Source: Oscillibacter sp.
GTDB taxonomy: Bacteria; Bacillota; Clostridia; Oscillospirales; Oscillospiraceae
NCBI GenBank assembly: GCA_003487665.1
Contig: DNFA01000045.1
Coordinates: 4,678-22,310, forward strand
Direction: 5' to 3'
Length of the DNA: 17,633 nt
Under the pieces are notes generated by a model, which made no database searches, was not told the origin of the DNA, and saw only the letters and a list, made by a program, of their open reading frames with translations. The position numbers and the translations under genes were made by a program. Below, in pieces: positions 1 to 6,316 of the stretch (position 1 is its first letter; each line of letters begins with the position of its first letter).

Positions 1-25
1 CAATGACAGGCTTTTTTGACAGTCT
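1..25 (-). repeat. Dispersed repeat core, cut by the left edge
   Basis: Read on the minus strand this is AGACTGTC, an A-run and then CCTGTCATTG. It matches the core at 2452-2476 and 6006-6030 and a shorter form at 17615-17633. It lies just beyond the terminator of the glycosyltransferase operon. The rest of the copy is outside the window. Confidence 0.75.
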
Positions 26-28
26 GAC

Positions 29-57
29 AAAAAAGACCGGCCTAAGCCGGTCTTTTT
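29..57. terminator. Bidirectional intrinsic terminator after the glycosyltransferase
   Basis: A 7-bp stem (gaccggc / gccggtc, loop ctaa) is flanked by six A on the left and five T on the right, so it can act in both directions. It starts 5 bases beyond the minus-strand stop codon and should end the tetR-acyltransferase-glycosyltransferase transcript. Confidence 0.85.
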
Positions 58-61
58 GCTT

Positions 62-1171
62 TTACTTTCCGCAGCGCGCCAGCACAGCCTCCGCGATGCG
101 CTCCGCCGCCAGGCCGTCAAAGTCCCGGTGCTGGGCGCTGACCACGTCCTGCCGCCGCTTTTCATCGGGCAGCAGCTTCAGCGCCGCCGCTGCCATATCC
201 GCCGGCGGGCAGCTCTCCGCCCAGCCGTGGGCGGTGAAGAACTCCTGATTCCGCGTCTCGCAGCCGCCCACCATGTCCGCCAGCAGCAGCGGCACGCCCC
301 TGGTTCCCGCCTCGGTGATGCTGATGCCGCCGGGCTTGCTGACCAGCACATCGGCGCTGTCCATATACAGCGCCACCTGCGTGGTGAAGCCCACCGCCTC
401 CACCCGGCAGAGATGCCGCAGCTCCAGCGCGTAGCGCATCTGCTTGTTGCTGCCGCACAGCACCGAGGCGAAATCCCCCTTTTCCAGCCGTATATCCAGC
501 TCCTCTGCCACGTCACCCATGGGACCGCAGCCGATACTGCCGCTCATGAGCACGATGTGCCGCCCCTCCGCAGGCAGCCCCAGCGCCTTCCGCGCCGCGG
601 CTCTGTCGCCCTGCTCCCGGAACACCCGCCGCACGGGAATGCCCGCCGGCAGAATGCTCTCCCGGTCGATGCCGCAGGCCACGAACTCCTCCGTCAGCTC
701 CTCATGGGGGATGACGCAGATATCCGGCGTACACGCGCCCACCGTGGGGCTGCAGGTGTAGTCCGTGGCCACGAAGCAGAACACCGGGCAGTCCCGCCAG
801 CTCTGCTTCAGCGCCGTCATCATCATGGCGGGGATCACATGGACGCATACCACGGCGCTGTAGCCGCCGGAGTAGATCGTCCGTCCCAGCCGCCGCGCGC
901 CCCGGGCGATATACCGGTACACCGGCCCGTCCCGGCGATCCATCCCCTGATCCTTCTCCGCCGACATGTACCCGGCCTTGTACAGCTCCGGATAGCGCCG
1001 GTAGAACCGGGTGTGCCACTTGGACACGAACTTGGACGCCTTTTTGGAGATGAACCCCAGTCCGTCCATCACGTCGCACCCGGCGCCCCGGCTCTCGAAG
1101 CTCTCCTTCAGAGCCGCCGCCACCGCGTTGTGGCCGCCGCCGGTATTACAGGTCAGTATCAGTACGCGCAC
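62..1171 (-). CDS. MGDG-synthase-type glycosyltransferase (GT28-like)
   Basis: The 369-residue protein resembles the monogalactosyldiacylglycerol synthase / processive diacylglycerol glucosyltransferase family, which moves a sugar from a nucleotide donor to a lipid acceptor at the inner face of the membrane. The N-terminal lobe opens with a beta strand and the acceptor-side loop GGGHNAVAAAL (residues 11-21). The C-terminal lobe carries the donor-binding motif SKPGGISITEA (278-288). No signal peptide is seen, and length is normal for the family. The start is GTG at 1171, with AAAGGAG 6 bases upstream; it overlaps the end of the acyltransferase gene by 26 bases, so translation is probably coupled. 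As third gene behind a TetR regulator it probably makes or extends a glycolipid that the neighbour acylates. The sugar and acceptor cannot be told. MurG is less likely because the gene is far from any cell-wall cluster. Confidence 0.85.
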   Translation of the reverse strand: MRVLILTCNTGGGHNAVAAALKESFESRGAGCDVMDGLGFISKKASKFVSKWHTRFYRRYPELYKAGYMSAEKDQGMDRRDGPVYRYIARGARRLGRTIYSGGYSAVVCVHVIPAMMMTALKQSWRDCPVFCFVATDYTCSPTVGACTPDICVIPHEELTEEFVACGIDRESILPAGIPVRRVFREQGDRAAARKALGLPAEGRHIVLMSGSIGCGPMGDVAEELDIRLEKGDFASVLCGSNKQMRYALELRHLCRVEAVGFTTQVALYMDSADVLVSKPGGISITEAGTRGVPLLLADMVGGCETRNQEFFTAHGWAESCPPADMAAAALKLLPDEKRRQDVVSAQHRDFDGLAAERIAEAVLARCGK

Positions 1172-1658
1172 TTGTGTCTCCTTTCTTCTGCTCCCGCTTC
1201 CGCAGCAGCGCAGCCAGCCGCGCCAGACGCGGCCGGTTGTATCTCTGTATCACCATAAAGGGCAGATTGGCCAGCAGCACCCACACCGCCAGCACCGCCG
1301 CGCCGCCCGCGCCCGGCCATAGCCGCAGAAACGCCAGCCCCAGCAGGCAGGAGGCGGTGTGTACCACCTCCGCCCGGCACGTCTCCTGCACCAGCGTGTC
1401 CGCCTGCTCCGCCGTCACCGCGCCGCTGCCGGGCAGCTCCTTTTTCACCATATCCGGCAGCAGGCGGCTCATATCCGGCACCAGCTTTTTCCATTTTTCG
1501 ATGCCCAGCCTACTGTATATCCGTCCGTTTTTCTCCCATTTCCACGGTCGGAAGGGCGGCCGCTCCGGATGAAACCGCCGGGGCAGCGCCTGTCCCAGCG
1601 GGTGCGCCGCCAGCGCCAGCACCGCCGCGTATACCACGCAGCGCCAGAAGCCGCTCAC
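1146..1658 (-). CDS. CrtO-like membrane acyltransferase (glycosyl-diaponeurosporenoate acyltransferase family)
   Basis: The 170-residue membrane protein has a hydrophobic N-terminal segment (about 5-20), then a conserved block with RPPFRPWKWEKNGRIY and LGIEKWKKLVPD (about 33-63), and two further hydrophobic stretches (about 98-138). The block matches my recollection of the CrtO family, whose staphylococcal member acylates the glucose of glycosyl-diaponeurosporenoate in staphyloxanthin synthesis. No carotenoid genes are in the window, so the acceptor here is probably another glycolipid, perhaps the product of the glycosyltransferase that follows. The start is GTG at 1658 with GGGGAGG 7 bases upstream. 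It overlaps the tetR stop in a GTGA junction, and its 3' end overlaps the next gene by 26 bases. The family call is fairly sure; the substrate is inference. Confidence 0.7.
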   Translation of the reverse strand: MSGFWRCVVYAAVLALAAHPLGQALPRRFHPERPPFRPWKWEKNGRIYSRLGIEKWKKLVPDMSRLLPDMVKKELPGSGAVTAEQADTLVQETCRAEVVHTASCLLGLAFLRLWPGAGGAAVLAVWVLLANLPFMVIQRYNRPRLARLAALLRKREQKKGDTSARTDTDL

Positions 1659-2221
1659 GGCGTTTCCTCCCCGCAGCTGCGCTCCAGCGCCCGCCGCATG
1701 GTGCCGTCCGTCAGCCGGGCGACCCGCTCCACAAACCGCTCCTCGTCGTGCTTCATGCCGTAGTGCAGCCAGCTTTGCAGCAGTCCCACCAGCGTGGCGG
1801 TATACAGCGCCGCCAGCGACTGGATGTCCTCCTCCGCCACCGGCAGATCCCCCGCCGTGCGCCGCACCAGCTTCTCCACCGCGCCGAACACCACCTGATA
1901 GTACTCGTTCTCCAGCAGATCCCGCTGGCTGGACTGATACAGGTGGTACACGCGCCTGCGGTTTTCTCTGGCAAAGCTGGCCACGCGCATGGTCAGCTGG
2001 TACCAGTTCTCGCAGGGCGGCTGGGCGTTGAGCACGCTGTCCAGCTCCGTTTCCAGCACCTCGCGCACCAGCGCGTAGATGTCGCAGTAGTAGTAATAAA
2101 ACGTGTTCCGGTTCACGCCGCAGTGCTCCGCAATGTCCACCACGGAGATCTTGTCCAGCGGCCGCTGCTCCAGCAGCTCCAAAAAGCCTTTTCGGATGGC
2201 GATACGGGTGGTCTGTGACAT
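1655..2221 (-). CDS. TetR/AcrR-family transcriptional regulator
   Basis: The 188-residue protein has an N-terminal TetR helix-turn-helix: TTRIAIRKGFLELL, then ISVVDIAEHCGVNRNTFYYYY (about residues 4-44). The C-terminal part is all-helical, of the DhaS/YbjK-like kind. The open frame runs upstream to 2413, but AGGAG lies 7 bases before ATG 2221 and touches ATG 2227, so 2221 is the better start. The upstream extension would also cross the promoter and operators. It is the first gene of the operon and overlaps the acyltransferase start by 4 bases. Two near-identical inverted repeats on its own promoter point to self-repression of the three-gene unit. The ligand is unknown; the downstream lipid genes suggest a membrane or lipid signal. 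Confidence 0.9.
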   Translation of the reverse strand: MSQTTRIAIRKGFLELLEQRPLDKISVVDIAEHCGVNRNTFYYYYCDIYALVREVLETELDSVLNAQPPCENWYQLTMRVASFARENRRRVYHLYQSSQRDLLENEYYQVVFGAVEKLVRRTAGDLPVAEEDIQSLAALYTATLVGLLQSWLHYGMKHDEERFVERVARLTDGTMRRALERSCGEETP

Positions 2222-2257
2222 ACCCATGCTCCTCTCTTTGTGCAAAAACTGCCTTAT

Positions 2258-2283
2258 TGTCTGTATCATAGCAGATTCAGACA
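2258..2283. promoter_or_regulatory. Inverted repeat, likely TetR operator O1
   Basis: TGTCTG and CAGACA are separated by 14 bases. The repeat covers the -10 box of the tetR promoter. A second copy at 2296-2319 shares the half sites and several spacer bases. Confidence 0.7.
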
Positions 2284-2293
2284 GTTTTTGCAA
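2265..2293 (-). promoter_or_regulatory. Sigma-A promoter of the tetR operon
   Basis: On the minus strand the -35 box is TTGCAA (2288-2293), followed by a 17-bp spacer and the -10 box TATGAT (2265-2270). Transcription should start near 2258, about 37 bases before the ATG at 2221. Operator O1 overlaps the -10 box and O2 lies just upstream of the -35 box, a layout that suits repression. Confidence 0.8.
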
Positions 2294-2295
2294 GA

Positions 2296-2319
2296 TGTCT
2301 GTACCACACATTTCAGACA
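2296..2319. promoter_or_regulatory. Inverted repeat, likely TetR operator O2
   Basis: TGTCTG and CAGACA are separated by 12 bases, centred 37 bp upstream of the centre of O1 (2258-2283). The shared half sites and shared TA and TT edges of the spacers make a common binding protein likely. Confidence 0.65.
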
Positions 2320-2346
2320 AAATGCGCCAAAATGTATGAATAAAAT

Positions 2347-2383
2347 GTAAAAAGATATCCCCGCACAGCGTGCGGGGATATCT
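2347..2383 (-). terminator. Intrinsic terminator of the TAXI-TRAP operon
   Basis: A perfect 14-bp stem (agatatccccgcac and its complement, loop agc, 2353-2383) is followed on the minus strand by TTTTTAC. It lies about 100 bases beyond the permease stop, on the far side of a dispersed repeat, and separates this operon from the tetR promoter region. Confidence 0.85.
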
Positions 2384-2405
2384 CAGCGTGTTGATAAACC
2401 TCACC

Positions 2406-2479
2406 CCTGTCATTCCGAGGAGTACCCCAAGGGCACTTGCTTCGCGGCTCGCAATGACAGGCTTTTTCGACAGTCTCAG
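2406..2479 (-). repeat. Dispersed MITE-like repeat, short copy
   Basis: The ends at 2406-2419 (CCTGTCATTCCGAG) and 2448-2461 (CTCGCAATGACAGG) are inverted copies with one difference. On the minus strand the TIR-bounded part is preceded by the core AGACTGTCGAAAAAG (2462-2476). The copy begins 3 bases after the permease stop. The longer copy at 6006-6141 has the same ends but different contents. No coding potential is seen. Confidence 0.75.
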
Positions 2480-2482
2480 CTG

Positions 2483-4552
2483 TTATTCGATGACCTGGGG
2501 AGCGCTGTTCTTCTTTGCCCTGAGCTTCTGGTAGACGATGACCGCCGCCACCAGCGCCAGACCCACCACGTCGGTCAGCGTGCCGGGGATCATCATGCCC
2601 AGACCGCCGATGGCCAGCACCAGCCGCAGCACCCAGTGGATCTTCCTGTACAGGAAGCCGTTGAGGGACGCGGCGATGGCGAAGATACCCAGCAGCGCGC
2701 TGACGGTGATCTGTGCCACCTCCCACCAGCCGCTGATGTTCTCAAACAGCAGCGCCGGGCTGTACGCGAAGATATACGGCACGATGAAGGCCGCGATCGC
2801 CAGCTTTGTGGCGTTGATACCCGTTTTCATGGGGTTGGACTTGGCGATGGCGGAGCCGGCGTAGGCCGCCAGCGCCACGGGCGGCGTGATGTCCGCCACG
2901 ATGCCGAAGTAGAACACGAAGAAGTGCGCCGCCACCACGGGGAAGCCCAGCTGGATCAGGATGGGCGCGCAGGTAGAGGCCATGATGCAGTAGTTGGCGG
3001 TGGTGGGCACGCCCATGCCCAGCACGATGCAGCACAGCATGGTCAGCACCAGGCCGATGATGGTGGCGTTGCCCGCCAGCTGAACGATGGCGTTGATGAG
3101 GATAGATGCCAGACCGGTAACGGTGATGCAGCCGGCGATGATGCCCGCCATGCTGCATGCCACGGCCACGGTGATAGCGCCGCGGGAGCCGGCTTCCAGA
3201 GACTCCACCGCGGAGAAGAAGGAGCGCTTGCCGGCGCTGCCCAGCGCCTTGCCGGCGGACTGAGGCGCCGCGACGCCCTCGCCGCGCTTGCCCTGCAGGA
3301 AGAAGTTCACGAAGCCCACGGCGATGGCCGCCAGAATGGAGTACGCCGCGGAGTGGGACATGGTCTTGCTGCCGGAGGACACCAGCCACACCAGCAGGAT
3401 CAGGGGGATGATCAGATAGCAGTCACGAGCCAGCAGCTTCCACTTGGGCAGCTCCTCACGGGGCACACCCTTCAGCCCCAGCTTCTTGGCCTCCAGATGG
3501 ACGGCGATAAAGATGCCGGTGAAATACAGGATGGCGGGCAGGATGGCCTTCACCGCCACCTGCGCATAGGGCAGCTTCATGTACTCGGCCATCAGGAACG
3601 CCGCCGCGCCCATGATGGGGGGCATGATCTGACCGCCGGTGGAGGCCGCCGCTTCCACGGCGCCCGCGAACTCCGGCTTATAGCCGGTCTTTTTCATCAT
3701 GGGGATGGTGAAGGAGCCGGTGGTCACGGTGTTGCCCACGGAGGAGCCGGACACCATGCCGCACAGGGCGGAGCTGATAACAGCCACCTTGGCCGGGCCG
3801 CCGCTGGACCAGCCGGCGATGCGGTTGGCGAAACTGATGAAGAAGTTGGCGATGCCGGTGCGCTCCAGGAACGCGCCGAAGATGATAAACAGAACGATGT
3901 AGGTATAGCACACGTTGATGGGTGTGCCGATAACGCCGCTGGTGGTATAGAACAGCTTGTAGATGATGGTTTTCAGCGCGTCATACAGCGTGGCGCCATT
4001 CACCGCACCGGCATAGCTCAGCTGGTTGATGAACGCGTACACGATCAGCACGCCCGCCACGCACAGAATGGGCAGACCCACGCAGCGGCGGCACAGCTCC
4101 ATCAGCACGAGGATGCCCACCACGCCGATGATGACGTGTACCGTCTCGATACGGGTGGACAGGCGCACCAGCGTCATGGCGTTGATGGCGAAATAGAAGA
4201 AGCAGGACGCGCCTATCACCATCAGCACCACATCGTACCATGGCAGGTAGTTGACCTTTACATGGTGCTTGCTGGCAGGGTAGGTCAGGAAGCCGATGAT
4301 GATGATGCAGCCCACGAACAGGGTCAGGCGTACCTCGGGCATATCCTTGGAAAACAGGGTCATGCCGATGCAGAACAGGCCGAACACGGCCATGAGGATG
4401 CGGATGATCAGCTGGGGCGTGCCCTCCCACAGGCGGGTGGCGGATTCGCGGTCATACTTGCGCATGACCGCATCCAGATCCGTAGCCTCGTCCGCGGCGG
4501 TGTTGACACCGTCAGCCGGGCTGGTATCCGGTTTTTTCTTGTCGATGCTCAT
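2483..4552 (-). CDS. TRAP transporter fused permease, TAXI type (DctQM fusion)
   Basis: The 689-residue integral membrane protein joins the small (4-TM, Q-like) and large (12-TM, M-like) TRAP permease subunits, as in the TAXI branch. A soluble N-terminus of about 45 residues is followed by many hydrophobic helices. Family blocks seen in order are SGSSVGNTVTTGSFTIPMMK, EAAASTGGQIMPPIMGAAAF, LGMGVPTTANYCIMA and ADITPPVALAAYAGSAIA, which belong to the Na+-dependent transport core and its pseudo-repeat. A GC-rich hydrophilic insert (near residues 415-440) links the two halves. It follows the TAXI binding protein after a 94-base gap that holds a stem-loop, with GGGGAG about 10 bases before ATG. 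The system imports a small organic solute using an ion gradient. The substrate is unknown; TAXI systems have been linked to dicarboxylates and amino acids such as glutamate. Confidence 0.95.
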   Translation of the reverse strand: MSIDKKKPDTSPADGVNTAADEATDLDAVMRKYDRESATRLWEGTPQLIIRILMAVFGLFCIGMTLFSKDMPEVRLTLFVGCIIIIGFLTYPASKHHVKVNYLPWYDVVLMVIGASCFFYFAINAMTLVRLSTRIETVHVIIGVVGILVLMELCRRCVGLPILCVAGVLIVYAFINQLSYAGAVNGATLYDALKTIIYKLFYTTSGVIGTPINVCYTYIVLFIIFGAFLERTGIANFFISFANRIAGWSSGGPAKVAVISSALCGMVSGSSVGNTVTTGSFTIPMMKKTGYKPEFAGAVEAAASTGGQIMPPIMGAAAFLMAEYMKLPYAQVAVKAILPAILYFTGIFIAVHLEAKKLGLKGVPREELPKWKLLARDCYLIIPLILLVWLVSSGSKTMSHSAAYSILAAIAVGFVNFFLQGKRGEGVAAPQSAGKALGSAGKRSFFSAVESLEAGSRGAITVAVACSMAGIIAGCITVTGLASILINAIVQLAGNATIIGLVLTMLCCIVLGMGVPTTANYCIMASTCAPILIQLGFPVVAAHFFVFYFGIVADITPPVALAAYAGSAIAKSNPMKTGINATKLAIAAFIVPYIFAYSPALLFENISGWWEVAQITVSALLGIFAIAASLNGFLYRKIHWVLRLVLAIGGLGMMIPGTLTDVVGLALVAAVIVYQKLRAKKNSAPQVIE

Positions 4553-4586
4553 AGTCGTTTCTCTCCCCGAAAAATACAGAATAGCA

Positions 4587-4621
4587 CGAGGACTACGGCG
4601 GGAAGCCCCGCCGTAGCCTCG
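4587..4621. promoter_or_regulatory. Stem-loop between TAXI binding-protein gene and permease gene
   Basis: Arms cgagg and ctacggcggg pair with cccgccgtag and cctcg, with one bulged A and loop aagc. No T-run follows on the coding strand, although the plus strand has GTTTTTG. It probably protects the 3' end of the binding-protein message so that this is made in excess over the permease; partial termination is also possible. Confidence 0.55.
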
Positions 4622-4646
4622 GTTTTTGTCAATTGTCCGTTAAGGA

Positions 4647-5651
4647 TCAGTCGCCGAAGTACACGTCCTTGGCGATGACCGTCTCGGTGTAATAGTCGGA
4701 GGTCTCCAGCAGCTTGGCGATGTGCTCGCTGTCCAGGCTCACCAGATAGGTATCCTTGGTGGTGGCCAGGTCGGTCACAGCGGTGGTGGGGGCGCCGGCC
4801 ACGATGAAGGCGGCGTCGATCTGACCGTTCTTCAGAGCGTCGGCGCTGTCGCCGAAGGACTGGTAGGTGGGCTTGATGTCATCCTCGGTCAGGCCGTAAG
4901 CGCCCAGCACATCGATGGCGTTGAAGTACACGCCGGAGCCGGGAGCGCCGATGGACACGGACTTGCCGGCCAGATCAGCCACGGTCTTGATGGCGGGGTT
5001 GGTGGTGACGATCTGCACCTGCTCCATGTACAGGGCGGCCACAGTGGAGAAGCCCTCCACCTTGCTCTCGAACAGGTTGGTGCCGTTGTAGGCGTAAGCC
5101 ATTACGTCGGACTGGCAGAAGGCGAAGTCCGCGGTGCCGTCCACCAGCTCCTGCACGTTGGCCTGAGAGCCGTTGCCCACCAGACCGACCACGTTGATGC
5201 CCGCGTTGTTGGTGGCGTGCTGGGCGATAACGGAGCCGAAGGCGTAGTAGGTGCCGGACTCGCCGCCGGTGACGAAGCGCAGGTTGCGGGACTCGGTGTT
5301 GCCGGCGCCGTCCTTCACGGATGCGACCTCAAAGCCCTTCTCGGAGAAGTACTTGGCAGCGCCGGGGTGATAGGGCACGGAGGTAATGGACGCGCCGTAC
5401 TCCAGACTCAGCTCGCCGTACTTGGCGTGGCTGGTGGTCAGGGACGCGGCGTTGTCGAAGATGTCCGCCACGAACTTGTACACGTCGTCGCTGGACACGT
5501 CGTCGCGGGCCAGGATCACCGCGCCCACGGCCACGGTGGTGGTGTCGGTATGCTCAGCGGTCACATCGCCGCTGTCGTCCTTCTTGTCGCCGCAGGCGAC
5601 CAGGCTCAGCGCCATGACCAGCGCCAGAACCAGTGCAAAAAGCTTTTTCAT
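4647..5651 (-). CDS. TAXI-type TRAP solute-binding lipoprotein with circularly permuted domain order
   Basis: The 334-residue protein is a lipoprotein: basic start, hydrophobic core, LVAC with the lipidated Cys at 20. It should capture the solute outside the membrane for the TRAP permease downstream. The order of its parts is odd. Residues 35-109 (TVAVGAVILARDDVSSDDVY, then SVPYHPGAAKYFSEKGFEV) correspond to the usual C-terminal end of TAXI proteins. Residues 124-334 hold the usual N-terminal and middle parts: RFVTGGESGTYYAFG (125-139), GNGSQANVQEL (159-169), VADLAGKSVSIGAPGSG (224-240) and GQIDAAFIVAGAP (276-288). The chain stops after YYTETVIAKDVYFGD, where the moved segment would normally follow. 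Total length is normal. AAGGAG lies 7 bases before ATG and a consensus promoter upstream suggests strong expression. Family assignment is firm; the permutation is read from remembered family order. Confidence 0.92.
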   Translation of the reverse strand: MKKLFALVLALVMALSLVACGDKKDDSGDVTAEHTDTTTVAVGAVILARDDVSSDDVYKFVADIFDNAASLTTSHAKYGELSLEYGASITSVPYHPGAAKYFSEKGFEVASVKDGAGNTESRNLRFVTGGESGTYYAFGSVIAQHATNNAGINVVGLVGNGSQANVQELVDGTADFAFCQSDVMAYAYNGTNLFESKVEGFSTVAALYMEQVQIVTTNPAIKTVADLAGKSVSIGAPGSGVYFNAIDVLGAYGLTEDDIKPTYQSFGDSADALKNGQIDAAFIVAGAPTTAVTDLATTKDTYLVSLDSEHIAKLLETSDYYTETVIAKDVYFGD

Positions 5652-5704
5652 GTTCTTTCTCCTTGTCGATATGGTTTTCTTTCCTGAAAATTGCTATTTC
5701 CGCC

Positions 5705-5719
5705 GCCCCGCGCCGGGGC
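5705..5719 (-). other. GC stem-loop in the TAXI leader
   Basis: GCCCCG and CGGGGC form a 6-bp all-GC stem with a 3-base loop, inside the 5' untranslated leader between promoter and ribosome site. It may stabilise the message; no riboswitch fold is recognised. Confidence 0.4.
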
Positions 5720-5738
5720 CGCGATGTTCAACGGTGCC

Positions 5739-5767
5739 ATTATATCGCAGGGGTAAAGTTTTTGCAA
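5739..5767 (-). promoter_or_regulatory. Sigma-A promoter of the TAXI-TRAP operon
   Basis: On the minus strand, -35 TTGCAA (5762-5767), 17-bp spacer, -10 TATAAT (5739-5744). The predicted leader is about 80 bases. No operator-like inverted repeat overlaps the boxes. Confidence 0.85.
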
Positions 5768-5978
5768 TATCTAAATGCGCAAAATTTCATTTTTCTCTCC
5801 GCCCTGCGGCCATTCATCCTGCCGCCCGCCGCCGTTTTCCGCCTTTCATTTCCGCAAATTCCGCTTTTTATCTGTATCGGCGCACTTTTTATCCCCCGGT
5901 TTTTTACAGCGCTAAACCGTTTCATGCAGGGTGTTCCTGCATGAATTGCATTTTCTGCTGCTCGCTCCTGCAAAACAG
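5768..5978. other. Non-coding stretch upstream of the TAXI promoter
   Basis: Pyrimidine-rich on the plus strand, with no convincing gene: the open frames here lack ribosome sites and family features. The only clear structure is an 8-bp stem at 5923-5943 (catgcagg / cctgcatg, loop gtgtt), with no adjacent T-run. Confidence 0.5.
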
Positions 5979-6005
5979 CAGAGGTGGGGCAAAGCCCCGC
6001 CTCTG
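5979..6005. repeat. Hairpin repeat, left copy
   Basis: A 12-bp stem with one G-T pair (CAGAGGTGGGGC / GCCCCGCCTCTG) and loop AAA. It is identical to 6271-6297 except at one base (5985). The two copies bracket 265 bp of repeat sequence. Confidence 0.8.
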
Positions 6006-6141
6006 AGACTGTCGAAAAAGTCTGTCATTGCGAGGAGCGCATCGGCGCGGCAATCCGCTCCCCTTTTTGGAAAGGCGGATTCCCACGCCAGTGTGCGCGG
6101 GCGGACAGAGTCGTCCGCCCCTACAAACTCGGAATGACAGG
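6006..6141 (+). repeat. Dispersed MITE-like repeat, long copy
   Basis: It begins with the core AGACTGTCGAAAAAG (6006-6020). Inverted ends follow at 6021-6034 (TCTGTCATTGCGAG) and 6128-6141 (CTCGGAATGACAGG). The same ends are found in the copy at 2406-2461, but the inside here is 65 bp longer and holds the short inverted repeat 6099-6124. No open frame of note. Confidence 0.75.
6099..6124. repeat. Short inverted repeat ending in CCCTAC, copy 1
   Basis: GGGCGGAC and GTCCGCCC flank the loop AGAGTC and are followed by CTAC. The full 26 bases recur without change at 17527-17552. It sits inside the longer repeat at 6006-6141. Confidence 0.8.
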
Positions 6142-6149
6142 AGCAAAAC

Positions 6150-6175
6150 GGCGGGACACATGGATCCCGCCCTAC
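6150..6175. repeat. Short inverted repeat ending in CCCTAC, related unit
   Basis: GGCGGGA and TCCCGCC flank an 8-base loop and are followed by CTAC. The layout is like 6099-6124 but the sequence differs. The sequence up to 6200 contains a further GTAGGG in inverted orientation. Confidence 0.5.
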
Positions 6176-6270
6176 AGGGCAGGTGCGTTGAACCGCCCGT
6201 AGGGTACGGGGCGCACAAAGGGCTTGACAAATCATCCGTTCCTACGAAACAAAGCATTGGGAAAAGCACG

Positions 6271-6297
6271 CAGAGGCGGGGCAAAGCCCCGCCTCTG
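6271..6297. repeat. Hairpin repeat, right copy; possible pepD terminator
   Basis: A perfect 12-bp stem (CAGAGGCGGGGC / GCCCCGCCTCTG), loop AAA, near-identical to 5979-6005. It lies 20 bases past the pepD stop. On the minus strand the T-run is weak and 5 bases off; on the plus strand TTTT follows directly. It may end pepD transcripts. Confidence 0.65.
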
Positions 6298-6316
6298 TTT
6301 TCTGTCACATTCGCAT

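Noticed and set aside
2222..2413. Longer start for the TetR regulator
   Set aside because: It would place the promoter, both operators and part of the terminator hairpin inside the gene and has no ribosome site, whereas ATG 2221 has AGGAG at 7 bases.
62..2413. A phage or defence island at the left end
   Set aside because: The genes are a TetR regulator and two lipid-sugar enzymes in one operon; no nuclease, integrase, toxin or restriction motif is seen.
2636..4678. A 680-codon plus-strand open frame opposite the TRAP permease
   Set aside because: It is a mirror of the GC-rich permease gene: His/Gly/Asp/Gln-rich, no domain pattern, no ribosome site. The minus-strand reading has all TRAP motifs.
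5386..6235. Several open frames in the TAXI upstream gap
   Set aside because: They overlap the TAXI gene, promoter or repeats, lack ribosome sites and show repeat-derived, arginine-rich or proline-rich translations.
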